In this document: piece by piece, positions 8,226 through 16,813 of the stretch
Layout of the letters: each line of letters opens with the position of its first letter
Position numbering within the stretch: position 1 is the stretch's first letter
Assembly: GCA_964574985.1 (NCBI GenBank)
Contig: CAZNPH010000026.1
Coordinates: 1-43,412 of the forward strand
Direction of reading: 5' to 3'
Length of the DNA stretch: 43,412 nt
Source: CAZNPH01 sp964574985
GTDB taxonomy: Bacteria; Bacteroidota; Bacteroidia; Bacteroidales; SM23-62
Position numbers and translations under genes: made by a program
The notes under the pieces: generated by a model
What the model saw: the letters and a program-made list of their open reading frames with translations, nothing else
Databases searched by the model: none
What the model was told of the DNA's origin: nothing

Positions 8226-10145
8226 ATGAACATTAAAACTTGTTGCCTTATTATTCTGATCCTCCTGTTGTTTCCCCAATGCGTGACACCGGGGGAAGAG
8301 ACCTGGCGGGTGGTTTCACCAGGCGGACAGGTCGGGGTGAGGGTGTTCCTGGACCCGGAGCCGGGTACCCTTCGGTACTGCGTATTCCTGGAGGGCAAAA
8401 AAGCCATCGATACCTCCTCCCTGGGAATCGCCCTGAGGGGAGAAGGCCATGATTATACCGGGGGACTGCGTTTCACCGGTTCCCGGGACAGCGCCATCAG
8501 TGAAACCTATACCCTGCCGGTGGGTAAGGTCAGCACGTACCGCAACCGGGCCAATGAACTGACCCTGGCCTTTGAGAATGCATCCGGCCATCCCCTGGAA
8601 CTGGTCATCAGAAGTTATGATGACGGCATGGCCTACCGTTACCGGTTGCACAATGAACGCCGCGATACGGTCAGGGAAGAGATCAATGAATTTGCCCTCG
8701 ATCCGGCCAGTCTGGGTTGGGTCCACAAGTATACGCCGGAAAGCGAACATTATTATTTCAAAAGGAAGCTGGATACCATGGCCAGACCCGGATACATCCT
8801 GCCTGCCCTGTTCGAAACCCCTGCCGGCCAGTGGGTGTTCCTTTCGGATGCAGCCGTGTTCGGCGACTATGCCGCCTGCCGGCTTGAACACAAGGGCAAC
8901 GGGGTCCTTGCCATGGTGCTTCCCCGGCAGAGGTTCAACCGCGAACCGCAACCCGGAACATGGCAGGAAGTGGTTGCCGGGGAGACCGGAAGGGTCGTTG
9001 TTGGGGCCGGACTCACAACGCCGTGGCGGGCTGCGATCCTGGGAGAACAATTGAAAACCCTGGTCCATTCCACCTTGCCGGAGAACCTGAATCCGCCAAC
9101 GGTGACCGGGGAAACGGACTGGATCGAGCCCGGGGTGGCTGTTTTCCCCTGGTGGGGGGAAAGCGAGGCCAATGACGATCCGGAAACCCTGAAGGATTAC
9201 ATCGACATGGCCGCGGAAATGGAATGGGAGTACCTGGAATTCGACATCGGACTGCTGCGGAACAAGGGGGGGTACGCGGCGGATTTCTGGCGGGAAGTGG
9301 ATTATATCCCCGATATTGTCAATTATGCTTCATCGAAGGGCATCAGGGTATACGGATGGGATGAACGCAGGAATCTGGACACCCCGGAAAAACGGGCCGG
9401 CATTTTCGGGACCTACAGGGACTGGGGCATTGCCGGCATAAAAATGGATTTCATCAACAGCGACCTGCAGGAAGCCATGCAATGGTACCGGGATGCTACC
9501 CGGGATGCGGCAAGATACCGGTTGCTGGTCAGCTATCACGGTGCCATCACCCCCAGGGGCGCACGGCGTACCCTGCCCAACATCATGACCTACGAAGCCG
9601 TGCGCGGCGCCGAATATTTCAAATGGAGCCGGCCCGAAGGCATCCCCGTGCACAACTGTACCCTGCCTTTTACCCGCAACATCTCCGGCCCCATGGACTA
9701 CACACCCTGTACTTTCTCCTTCGGGGCCAGGGAAACCACCTATGCCCATGAACTGGCCCTGCCCTTCGTGTTTGAATCCGGATGGACCTGCATGGCCGAC
9801 AAGCCGGAGGCATACCGGAATTCCCCGGCCAGAGAGATCCTGCAGAAGTTGCATGCCGCCTGGGACGGGATACGGTTCATCGACGGATATCCCGGGGAAT
9901 TCTGCTGCCTGGCCCGGCGGAAGGGAGCGGACTGGTACGTGGCGGCCATCAACGGGCCCAGGGAAAGGACGGTGGATATCCCCCTGGATTTTATCGGGGA
10001 AGGAGAGCACCGGGTGAAGATCTATACCGACGGCGAGGGGGAGAATGCATTTTTGCAGGTCATGCAAAGAGACATCCGGAAAGGCGAAAAACTGACCCTG
10101 AAACTCAAAAAGAACGGGGGATTCGTATTTATGGTACCGGGATAG
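8226..10145 (+). CDS. Glycoside hydrolase family 97 (retaining type)
   Basis: This is a 639-residue exported GH97 enzyme. An N-terminal hydrophobic signal runs through about residue 18. Cys19 follows, but FPQC is a poor lipobox, so lipidation is uncertain. The N-terminal beta-sandwich domain (about 25-285) has YDDGMAYRYR. The TIM barrel (about 290-560) has GVAVFPWWGE, YLEFD, GIKMDF and YEAVRGAEYFKW, and a short C-terminal beta domain follows. Asp408 in GIKMDF aligns in motif context with the nucleophile of retaining GH97 alpha-galactosidases such as BtGH97b. The inverting SusB-type alpha-glucosidases lack an Asp there. An alpha-galactosidase-like activity is therefore my best inference. It is the first gene of the GC-rich part, with only 70 bases between it and the flavoprotein gene. 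Confidence 0.9.
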   Translation: MNIKTCCLIILILLLFPQCVTPGEETWRVVSPGGQVGVRVFLDPEPGTLRYCVFLEGKKAIDTSSLGIALRGEGHDYTGGLRFTGSRDSAISETYTLPVGKVSTYRNRANELTLAFENASGHPLELVIRSYDDGMAYRYRLHNERRDTVREEINEFALDPASLGWVHKYTPESEHYYFKRKLDTMARPGYILPALFETPAGQWVFLSDAAVFGDYAACRLEHKGNGVLAMVLPRQRFNREPQPGTWQEVVAGETGRVVVGAGLTTPWRAAILGEQLKTLVHSTLPENLNPPTVTGETDWIEPGVAVFPWWGESEANDDPETLKDYIDMAAEMEWEYLEFDIGLLRNKGGYAADFWREVDYIPDIVNYASSKGIRVYGWDERRNLDTPEKRAGIFGTYRDWGIAGIKMDFINSDLQEAMQWYRDATRDAARYRLLVSYHGAITPRGARRTLPNIMTYEAVRGAEYFKWSRPEGIPVHNCTLPFTRNISGPMDYTPCTFSFGARETTYAHELALPFVFESGWTCMADKPEAYRNSPAREILQKLHAAWDGIRFIDGYPGEFCCLARRKGADWYVAAINGPRERTVDIPLDFIGEGEHRVKIYTDGEGENAFLQVMQRDIRKGEKLTLKLKKNGGFVFMVPG

Positions 10146-10160
10146 GCCCCGTCTCCATTA

Positions 10161-10191
10161 TTGCATATTCTCCGCCGGTTGATTATTTTTG
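10161..10191 (+). promoter_or_regulatory. Predicted Bacteroidota-type promoter for the M1 peptidase gene
   Basis: TTG at 10161-10163, a 20-base spacer, and TATTTTTG at 10184-10191 match the Bacteroides consensus (TTG at -33, TAnnTTTG at -7) exactly. Transcription would start near 10198 and the coding start is at 10225, leaving a short leader. It lies in an AT-rich gap between GH97 and the peptidase. Confidence 0.5.
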
Positions 10192-10224
10192 GGTTCTATT
10201 CACTGAAACCAGAACAGAGAAAAC

Positions 10225-12147
10225 ATGCGCGTCATATTCCCGGCGGCCATTCTGCTTTTGCTTGTAAATGCCGCATCTCCGCAGGAAACCGGACTTTTCA
10301 TTCCCATTGAAGTACAGGAAGCATATAAGAAAGGCACCCGCTCCCCGGACGGCCGCCCCGGTCCCGATTACTGGCAGAACCATGCCCGGTACAGGATCTC
10401 GGCCGAACTTATTCCGGAGGAACGGACAGTTATCGGCTCCGCGGACATCAAATATCACAATGAGAGTCCGGATACCCTGGACAGACTCCAGTTGAAGCTT
10501 TTGCAGGATCTGTACAAGGTGGGGTCCAAAAAGGACCGTGAAGCAGATCCGGCCCACCTTCACCATGGCATGGAGATACTGGAATGCACACTGAACGGAC
10601 GGCGGTTCTACAAGGATGACAAGCGGGATCCCGATCTCCCCCCTTCTTTCCGGGCCGGTAAATACATGACCATCTTGTATCTGTTTATTCCCGCTGACCC
10701 GGTCATGCCGGGAGGGACCGCGGATATACACATTGAATGGAAGTACCGGATGCCTCCCAGGGTCCTGTTGCGTACGGGCCCCTATGATTCCACCTCGTTC
10801 TTCGTCGGTTACTGGTTTCCCCAGATGGCGGTCTATGATGACATCACGGGCTGGGACAACCATGCATATTCGGGTATACAGGAAACCTACAACGATTATG
10901 CGGATTATGAGGTGGAGATAAAGGTCCCCGGCGAATACCTGGTCTGGGCCACGGGTGAACAGGTCAATGAAGACCAGCTTTTTGAAAAAACATACCTTTC
11001 ACGGATCCGGAAATCCAGGCAGACGGAGGATACCATAACCATCGTGGGCAGGGAGGACCTGGGCAAAGGTATACTGAAAGGCGAAAAATTATTCAGGACC
11101 TGGAAATTCGTTGCCCGGAACGTACCGGATTTTACCTGGGCAGCCAGCGATCATTTTCTCTGGGACGCCACCAGCCTGGAAGTAGAGGCGGGGGAAGAAC
11201 GCAAGCGGGTCTGGGTGAACTCGGCATACCCCGACAACAGAAAGGATTACTCCGCGGTGGTTGGTTACGCGAAGGAATCGATCCGCTATTTGTCGGAGGA
11301 ATTCCCGGGCGTGCCTTTTCCCTATCCCAGACTCACTATTTTTCACGGCAAACAAGGAGGCGGAATGGAATTCCCAATGATGGTCAACAATTCCCATATC
11401 CTGGATACGGCCCTGATGATGGAGCTTACTTCCCATGAGATCGCCCACACCTATTTCCCCTTTTACGTGATGACCAATGAACGGCTTTACGCGTGGATGG
11501 ACGAGGGTTGGGTATCCCTGTTCGGACACTCTTTTGTTAAAAAGCTCGGTTACGGGAGCTCCCGTACATTCCTGGACCATACCTCCGGTTACGAAGGGGC
11601 CGGGGGACGTATTTACGATGCCCCGCTGGTGGTCCCCAGCATGATGCTGAACCGGTTTTCCCAGACCAATCATTATTACATACGGCCTGTCCAGGCCTCC
11701 GCCTTCCTGATGGAGATCATGCAGGAAAAAGGGGTGGGGAACCCCCTTCCTGCATTCATAGAGGCATGGGCGGGAAAGCATCCCGTACCGGCGGATTTCT
11801 TCAATATGATGAACGGTCTGGCCGGGGAGAATCTTTCCTGGTTCTGGGAACCCTGGTATTATCAGTACGGTTACCCCGACCTGGGCATCGGGGAGGTCGA
11901 TTTTGACGGGGAACAATTGGGAATATCCGTGGAAAGGAAGGGCAGACAGCCGGTTCCCGTTGTGCTGACCCTAATCTTTGAGGATGGCACCCAAAAAAAG
12001 GTCCGCAGTTCCATACAGACATGGAAAGACGGGCGGGAGAGGCACATCCTGCAGGTGGAGTCCGGGCGCGAACCCGTAAGGATCATGCTGGGCAATGAAG
12101 AGATCCCCGACGTCCGCCACGGGGACAACACCTGGCCCCGGAAGTGA
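10225..12147 (+). CDS. Exported M1-family metallopeptidase
   Basis: This 640-residue protein has a Sec signal peptide (cleavage near NAASPQE). It has an N-terminal aminopeptidase-N-like beta domain (ADIKYHNESPDTLDRLQL, about 70-95) and a thermolysin-like catalytic domain. The zinc site is His404-Glu405-x-x-His408 with the third ligand Glu427 after exactly 18 residues (HEXXH-X18-E, ending WMDEGW). GGGMEFP at about 375 stands where aminopeptidases have GxMEN, a variation common in Bacteroidota exported M1 proteins. It probably trims peptides in the periplasm. It has its own good promoter upstream and does not obviously belong to glycan breakdown, though peptidases do occur in loci for glycoprotein or proteoglycan substrates. 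The stop codon falls in the first copy of a 13-bp tandem repeat. Confidence 0.9.
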   Translation: MRVIFPAAILLLLVNAASPQETGLFIPIEVQEAYKKGTRSPDGRPGPDYWQNHARYRISAELIPEERTVIGSADIKYHNESPDTLDRLQLKLLQDLYKVGSKKDREADPAHLHHGMEILECTLNGRRFYKDDKRDPDLPPSFRAGKYMTILYLFIPADPVMPGGTADIHIEWKYRMPPRVLLRTGPYDSTSFFVGYWFPQMAVYDDITGWDNHAYSGIQETYNDYADYEVEIKVPGEYLVWATGEQVNEDQLFEKTYLSRIRKSRQTEDTITIVGREDLGKGILKGEKLFRTWKFVARNVPDFTWAASDHFLWDATSLEVEAGEERKRVWVNSAYPDNRKDYSAVVGYAKESIRYLSEEFPGVPFPYPRLTIFHGKQGGGMEFPMMVNNSHILDTALMMELTSHEIAHTYFPFYVMTNERLYAWMDEGWVSLFGHSFVKKLGYGSSRTFLDHTSGYEGAGGRIYDAPLVVPSMMLNRFSQTNHYYIRPVQASAFLMEIMQEKGVGNPLPAFIEAWAGKHPVPADFFNMMNGLAGENLSWFWEPWYYQYGYPDLGIGEVDFDGEQLGISVERKGRQPVPVVLTLIFEDGTQKKVRSSIQTWKDGRERHILQVESGREPVRIMLGNEEIPDVRHGDNTWPRK

Positions 12148-12173
12148 TTTCCGGAAGTGATTTCCGGAAGTGA
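12138..12173. repeat. 13-bp tandem repeat across the M1 peptidase stop codon
   Basis: The unit CCGGAAGTGATTT occurs at 12138-12150 and 12151-12163, with a partial third copy at 12164-12173. The TGA inside the first copy is the stop of the peptidase gene. This looks like replication slippage or a small local duplication. No function is assigned. Confidence 0.85.
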
Positions 12174-12236
12174 GCCCCGGCAGTAATAGCCGGCACACTC
12201 TTTCCTTTGCTGCAAATTATTCGTATCTTGTTGCTT

Positions 12237-13514
12237 ATGGAAAAAAACGAGATCACCACCGGGGAACTGGCCGGATGGCTGGAGCAACCGGACTTTGTAT
12301 TGTTGGATATCAGGCCGGTCGCGGCATACAACGGATGGTCCCTCCGGAATGAGCCCAGGGGCGGTCATATCCGGGGAGCGCGCACCTTCCCCCTGGAATG
12401 GACCCGTCACAAGACCTGGAAAGACCTGCTGAAGGATAAAGGCATTGAGCCGGGTCGCCCGGTGGGCGTATACGGGTATGACCGGGAAAGAAGTCTGGAA
12501 ATGGCCGGGAAACTCCAGGATGCAGGCTTCGGCGAGGTGAAATGTTACCATCATTTTGTTTCCGGATGGTCACCGGACCGGGACCTGCCGGTGGAGCGCC
12601 TCAAAAGATACCGCCAGCTTGTATATCCGGAGTGGGTGAAGACTCTGGTATCGGGGAACAATCCGCCGGAATACGAAAACAAGGATAATTTTACCCTGTG
12701 CCATGCCCATTATGCCTATCCCCGGGATTATCATGAGGGCCATATACCGGGTGCCATCCCCCTGGATACCGTGGACCTGGAGGACCCGGAAACCTGGAAC
12801 CGGAGATCTCCCGGGGAACTGGCCGGGGCCATGAGAAAGTACGGCATAAACAGTGAAAGCACGGTAATCCTCTACGGGCGGTTCTCAGAACCCCGGATCG
12901 ACGATCCGTATCCCGGCAAACGTGCCGGACACCTGGCCGCCATGCGCTGTGCCCTGATCATGCTGTATGCCGGTGTGAAGGACATCAGGATACTCAACGG
13001 CGGTTTCGCTGCCTGGAAAGAAGCGGGATATGAGATCACCACCCAGGAATACAAGCACCGTACGCCAGGGGATTTCGGGGTAAAGATCCCTGCCCATCCC
13101 GAGCTGCTGGTGGATACCCCGGAAGCCAAAAAGATACTGAAATATGACAGGGGGGAACTGGTGAGCATCCGCAGCATGGATGAATTCACAGGGAAGGTGA
13201 GCGGTTACAATTATATTGACAAGGCAGGGCGCATACCGGGGGCAGTATTCGGGAACTGCGGAAGAGATGCCTACCACATGGAGAATTACCGGAACATTGA
13301 CCACACCATGCGGGAATATCATGAAGTGGCCTCCAACTGGGCGGAGAACGGCATCCTGCCGGAAAAGTACATTGCCTTTTACTGCGGCACCGGCTGGCGG
13401 GCCAGCGAGGCATTCTTCAACGCATACTTCATGGGCTGGCCCCGGATATCGGTATATGACGGCGGATGGATGGAGTGGTCAGCCGACCCGGACAATCCTG
13501 TGGAAACCGGATGA
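12237..13514 (+). CDS. Three-domain rhodanese-like sulfurtransferase
   Basis: The protein has 425 residues from the ATG at 12237. An upstream in-frame TTG at 12207 would add ten hydrophobic residues, but the ATG start MEKNEITTGELAGW is the natural rhodanese beginning. It has three rhodanese modules. The first (about 5-100) has LLDIRP and GGHIRGARTFPLEW. The second (about 120-265) has HYAYPRDYHEGHIPGAIPLD and NGGFAAWKEAGYE. The third (about 285-420) has AGRIPGAVFGN and the active-site loop CGTGWRAS with Cys383. The loops of the first two (YGYDRER and YGRFSEPR) lack Cys, so only the last module should carry sulfur. It is cytosolic, with no signal peptide. Typical roles are thiosulfate or persulfide sulfur transfer. 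Its presence near sulfatases may be coincidental. Confidence 0.88.
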   Translation: MEKNEITTGELAGWLEQPDFVLLDIRPVAAYNGWSLRNEPRGGHIRGARTFPLEWTRHKTWKDLLKDKGIEPGRPVGVYGYDRERSLEMAGKLQDAGFGEVKCYHHFVSGWSPDRDLPVERLKRYRQLVYPEWVKTLVSGNNPPEYENKDNFTLCHAHYAYPRDYHEGHIPGAIPLDTVDLEDPETWNRRSPGELAGAMRKYGINSESTVILYGRFSEPRIDDPYPGKRAGHLAAMRCALIMLYAGVKDIRILNGGFAAWKEAGYEITTQEYKHRTPGDFGVKIPAHPELLVDTPEAKKILKYDRGELVSIRSMDEFTGKVSGYNYIDKAGRIPGAVFGNCGRDAYHMENYRNIDHTMREYHEVASNWAENGILPEKYIAFYCGTGWRASEAFFNAYFMGWPRISVYDGGWMEWSADPDNPVETG

Positions 13515-13534
13515 TCCTTTAAAATCAAAACCAT

Positions 13535-14902
13535 ATGAAACTGAAAATTTACCTGATTATCCTGCTGGCCGGATTGCTGCCGGCATTTCCGGGCCAAATG
13601 CAGGCACAAACCCTGAAGGTGAGCGGCAACGGGCGCTACCTGGTCAGGGAGGACGGCCGGCCTTTCTTCTACCTGGGGGATACCGGCTGGGATCTTTTCA
13701 GGCGGCTTGACCGTGAGGAGACGGTCCTTTATTTGACCAACCGGGCAGAAAAAGGGTTCACAGTGATCCAGGCGGTGGTTATGTTCGGAACGGGCGGATT
13801 GTCCCGCCCGAATGCTTACGGGGAAACCCCGTTACAGGGGGGAGATCCTGCGAAACCGAACGAGGCCTATTTCGAAAATGTCGATTTCGTGGTCGGCAAG
13901 GCCGAAGAACTGGGACTGTTCATAGGCATGCTGCCCACCTGGGGAAATTACTGGGCAGGGGAGGATGCGATTTTCACCCCGGAAAACGCGAAAATCTACG
14001 GGGAATTCCTGGGAAAACGCTATGCCGGCAAACCGGTCATCTGGATACTGGGAGGGGATGAGAACATCCGCAACCGGGGGCAGCATGAGATCATCGAAGC
14101 CATGGCCATGGGGCTGAAAGAAGGGGACGGCGGCGAACACCTGATCACCTTCCATCCCCGGGGACCGGGATTATCGTCGGATTACCTGCACAATGAGGAA
14201 TGGCTGGACTTCAACATGAACCAGTCCTCCCACGCGGCCCATGACCATGACAACGGACTTTTCATAGAGCATGATTACGCGCTGACCCCGGTAAAACCAA
14301 CCCTGGACGGGGAGCCCAGGTATGAGAACATCAACGCGGGCTTCTATTTCAGCGGATTTAACCGGCTGGATATCTTCGATGACTACGACTGCCGTCAGGC
14401 GGCATACTGGTCCCTCCTGGCCGGGGCCTGCGGACACGCCTACGGGCACAACTGCATCTTCCAGTTCTGGGATGAGGATGCCGAGCCCCAGTTCGGAGCT
14501 TCCGTGCCCTGGCACGAAGCCATGGACCATCCCGGGGCTTTTCAGATGGGCATTCTGAAGGACCTGTTCACTTCCGTGCCCTGGCAAAAACTTGCCCCTG
14601 CCCGGAACATCATCCTGAGCGGACCCCGGGAAGGGGGCGCAAAAATACGGGCGGCCCTTGCCCGTGACGGCTCTTTTGCCTTTATTTATTCCCCCAGGGG
14701 GGAGCAGTTCACCATTGACAAAAGCTTTCTGAAGCCGGAGAGGGTCAGCGAGTCCTGGTTCGATCCCCGGTACGGGATCACCTACAGGATACACGCCAGC
14801 CATACGAAAGGTATACAGACTTATACACCTCCCACCTCGGGACGGGGGAACGACTGGCTGCTGATCCTGCGGGATGTGAAAATGGAAGCCGGGGACCGGT
14901 AA
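13535..14902 (+). CDS. GH140-like (apiosidase, DUF4038-type) glycosidase
   Basis: This 455-residue exported protein has a Sec signal (to about QAQT at 23-26). After it comes SGNGRYLVREDGRPFFYLGD, the beginning typical of the DUF4038 family, to which the GH140 apiosidases belong. TIM-barrel signals follow: GWDLFRRLDREE, LGLFIGMLPTWGNYW, VIWILGGDEN (Asp175) and TLDGEPRYEN (Glu260). Asp175 and Glu260 sit where the catalytic acid and nucleophile are expected in GH140. The C-terminal part (about 370-450) resembles the small beta domain often annotated as putative collagen-binding in these proteins. GH140 cuts apiose-linked side chains of rhamnogalacturonan II, but the wider family is diverse and the substrate here is open. 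It starts 20 bases after the rhodanese gene. Confidence 0.85.
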   Translation: MKLKIYLIILLAGLLPAFPGQMQAQTLKVSGNGRYLVREDGRPFFYLGDTGWDLFRRLDREETVLYLTNRAEKGFTVIQAVVMFGTGGLSRPNAYGETPLQGGDPAKPNEAYFENVDFVVGKAEELGLFIGMLPTWGNYWAGEDAIFTPENAKIYGEFLGKRYAGKPVIWILGGDENIRNRGQHEIIEAMAMGLKEGDGGEHLITFHPRGPGLSSDYLHNEEWLDFNMNQSSHAAHDHDNGLFIEHDYALTPVKPTLDGEPRYENINAGFYFSGFNRLDIFDDYDCRQAAYWSLLAGACGHAYGHNCIFQFWDEDAEPQFGASVPWHEAMDHPGAFQMGILKDLFTSVPWQKLAPARNIILSGPREGGAKIRAALARDGSFAFIYSPRGEQFTIDKSFLKPERVSESWFDPRYGITYRIHASHTKGIQTYTPPTSGRGNDWLLILRDVKMEAGDR

Positions 14903-14908
14903 GGGCTG

Positions 14909-14938
14909 GCCGGCAAAGCCGGACAGGTTTCGCCTGTC
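14909..14938. other. Pair of adjacent hairpins between two genes
   Basis: CCGGC-AAA-GCCGG (14910-14922) is followed directly by GACAGG-TTTCG-CCTGTC (14922-14938). These two short GC-rich hairpins lie in the 61-base gap before the MBL-fold gene. No clear T-tract follows, so this is a weak terminator candidate or an mRNA processing or stability element. Confidence 0.5.
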
Positions 14939-14963
14939 ACCGGTACAAAAAAGGACAGGAACC

Positions 14964-15719
14964 ATGAGGACATGGACAACCCACAGCGGATACAGGATCA
15001 TTCAGTTGCTGGGCAAACGCTGCAACGTTTTTCTGGTCATAAACGCTGAGGGCCGGTCAATCCTGGTGGACAGCAACCGGAAAAAGAACCGGGATAAGCT
15101 GGTATCCGCCCTGAAAGAGGTCCGTGTAAAACGCATCGATCATCTGATCCTCACCCATACTCACTATGACCATGCGGAAAATGCAAATTTCATCAGGCAG
15201 CGGTACGGGGCCCGGGTGGTGGTCCACCAATCGGAGGCGGATTTCCTGGAGAAGGGGAACAGTCCGCTTCCCGGGGGCACCACCTGGTACACCAGTTTGC
15301 TGATCTTCCTGTTCAGGCGGATCCTTCAGCCTGCCCTGGCCTACGAGCCCTGTAAGGCCGGTATGCGGACCGGGGAGAAACAGGACCTTTCGGGCATGGG
15401 CTTCCAGGGTTATATCATGCATACACCCGGGCATTCCAGGGGTTCGATGAGCCTTGTGCTGGATGATGAATACGTGTTTGCCGGTGACGCGGTCATGGGA
15501 GTCTATCCCGGTTCCGTGCTTCCCCTGTTCGGTGAGGACATGGAAGGGATGGTCAGGAGCTGGCGAAAATTACTGGAAACAGGATGCGAAATTTTTTTCC
15601 CGGCCCACGGCAAACCGGTAAGCAAGGAACTTTTGCAAAAATGCATCTGCGAAGAGATACATGGGTACATTCCGGGTGAAACAGAGAATGATGCAAATAA
15701 AAAAAGAAAAGAAAAATGA
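14964..15719 (+). CDS. MBL-fold metallo-hydrolase
   Basis: This 251-residue cytosolic protein has the metallo-beta-lactamase fold. The metal site LTHTHYDHAE gives His65, His67, Asp69 and His70. Further ligands are expected in TPGHSRGSMSL and AGDAVMG, and near the C-terminus in FFPAHGKP. Family members hydrolyse thioesters, lactones, phosphodiesters or similar bonds through two metal ions. No feature fixes the substrate here. Lactonase activity on oxidised sugars would suit the following alcohol dehydrogenase, but that is inference. Its stop overlaps the start of the next gene by four bases (ATGA), so the two are translationally coupled. The C-terminal tail is very lysine-rich (NKKRKEK). Confidence 0.88.
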   Translation: MRTWTTHSGYRIIQLLGKRCNVFLVINAEGRSILVDSNRKKNRDKLVSALKEVRVKRIDHLILTHTHYDHAENANFIRQRYGARVVVHQSEADFLEKGNSPLPGGTTWYTSLLIFLFRRILQPALAYEPCKAGMRTGEKQDLSGMGFQGYIMHTPGHSRGSMSLVLDDEYVFAGDAVMGVYPGSVLPLFGEDMEGMVRSWRKLLETGCEIFFPAHGKPVSKELLQKCICEEIHGYIPGETENDANKKRKEK

Positions 15720-16741
15720 GAGAAGCGATCATGACAGATCCCGGGAAGATCGAATTCCGGGAAGTGCCCGGACCCGGTCCGGTCAAAGCCGGGGAAGTGA
15801 AATTACGTATCCGGCGGATCGGCATATGCGGGAGCGATGTGCATGTATATCACGGGACCCATCCTTTTACTTCCTATCCGGTGGTCCAGGGCCATGAATA
15901 TTCGGGCATCGTGGAATCCACCGGGGAGAAGGTGACCAAAGTAAAGCCCGGCATGAAAGCCACCGCGCGCCCGCAGCTTGTCTGCGGAACCTGCGGCCCG
16001 TGCAGGCAGGGCCGGTACAATGTATGCGAGAACCTGAAAGTGCAGGGTTTCCAGGCCTCCGGATGTGCCCGGGACCTTTTTGTGGTGTCTGAAGACCGGG
16101 TGGTGGCCCTGCCCGCTGGCATGAGCTTCGAACAGGGGGCCATGATCGAGCCCGCGGCGGTGGGGGCGCATTCCACCGGCAGAGTGCCCGGCGGACTCCA
16201 GGGGAAGAACGTGGTGGTGGCCGGGGCGGGCACCATCGGGAACCTGGTTGCCCAGTTTGTCCTGGCCCGGGGCGCCTCCGGGGTTCTGATCACGGATATC
16301 AGCGATTTCCGTTTGGGAATTGCACGCCGTTGCGGGATCAGGGAAACAGCGAATGTCGGGAAAGAAAGTCTGGAGGACGCGGTGAAAAGGGTGTTCGGTA
16401 AAGATGGCTTTCAGGCGGGTTTTGAGGCGGCCGGGTCGGAGGCGGCTTTGGGCGGACTCATAGAACAGGTTGAGAAAGGGAGTACGGTGGTGGTGGCCGG
16501 CGTATTCGGAGAATTCCCCAAAGTGAACATGCCCTTCGTGGTCGAACATGAGCTGCAGCTCACCGGCACCATGATGTACAGGCATGAGGATTATGAGGTG
16601 GCGGCGGAGATGATCTCTTCTGGGAAGATATCCACGGATCCTTTGATCACCGCTCATTTTCCCTTCGGGAAATACCCGGAGGCATACCGCTTCATTGAGG
16701 AGAAAAAGGACAAAAGCCTGAAGGTCATGATCGACCTGTAG
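15716..16741 (+). CDS. Zinc-dependent medium-chain alcohol/polyol dehydrogenase
   Basis: This 341-residue MDR-family enzyme has a catalytic zinc site at Cys38 (GICGSDVH) and His60-Glu61 (QGHEYSG). The structural zinc is held by Cys90, Cys93, Cys96 and Cys104. The Rossmann site is VVVAGAGTIGNLVAQ, near residue 164. The overall pattern is that of sorbitol/xylitol/threonine dehydrogenase-like proteins (often annotated as L-idonate or galactitol dehydrogenase relatives) that oxidise sugar alcohols or sugar acids with NAD(P)+. It is cytosolic. It overlaps the MBL-fold gene by four bases, which supports a shared pathway, perhaps oxidation of a released sugar to a lactone or keto-sugar and hydrolysis of the lactone. 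The substrate is not determinable. Confidence 0.9.
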   Translation: MREAIMTDPGKIEFREVPGPGPVKAGEVKLRIRRIGICGSDVHVYHGTHPFTSYPVVQGHEYSGIVESTGEKVTKVKPGMKATARPQLVCGTCGPCRQGRYNVCENLKVQGFQASGCARDLFVVSEDRVVALPAGMSFEQGAMIEPAAVGAHSTGRVPGGLQGKNVVVAGAGTIGNLVAQFVLARGASGVLITDISDFRLGIARRCGIRETANVGKESLEDAVKRVFGKDGFQAGFEAAGSEAALGGLIEQVEKGSTVVVAGVFGEFPKVNMPFVVEHELQLTGTMMYRHEDYEVAAEMISSGKISTDPLITAHFPFGKYPEAYRFIEEKKDKSLKVMIDL

Positions 16742-16813
16742 GCAGTCCGTTTGGATACGGATCATGAAACCGGTTGAAAAACGGCCGTATTATGAATTAA
16801 AAAACAACATACT

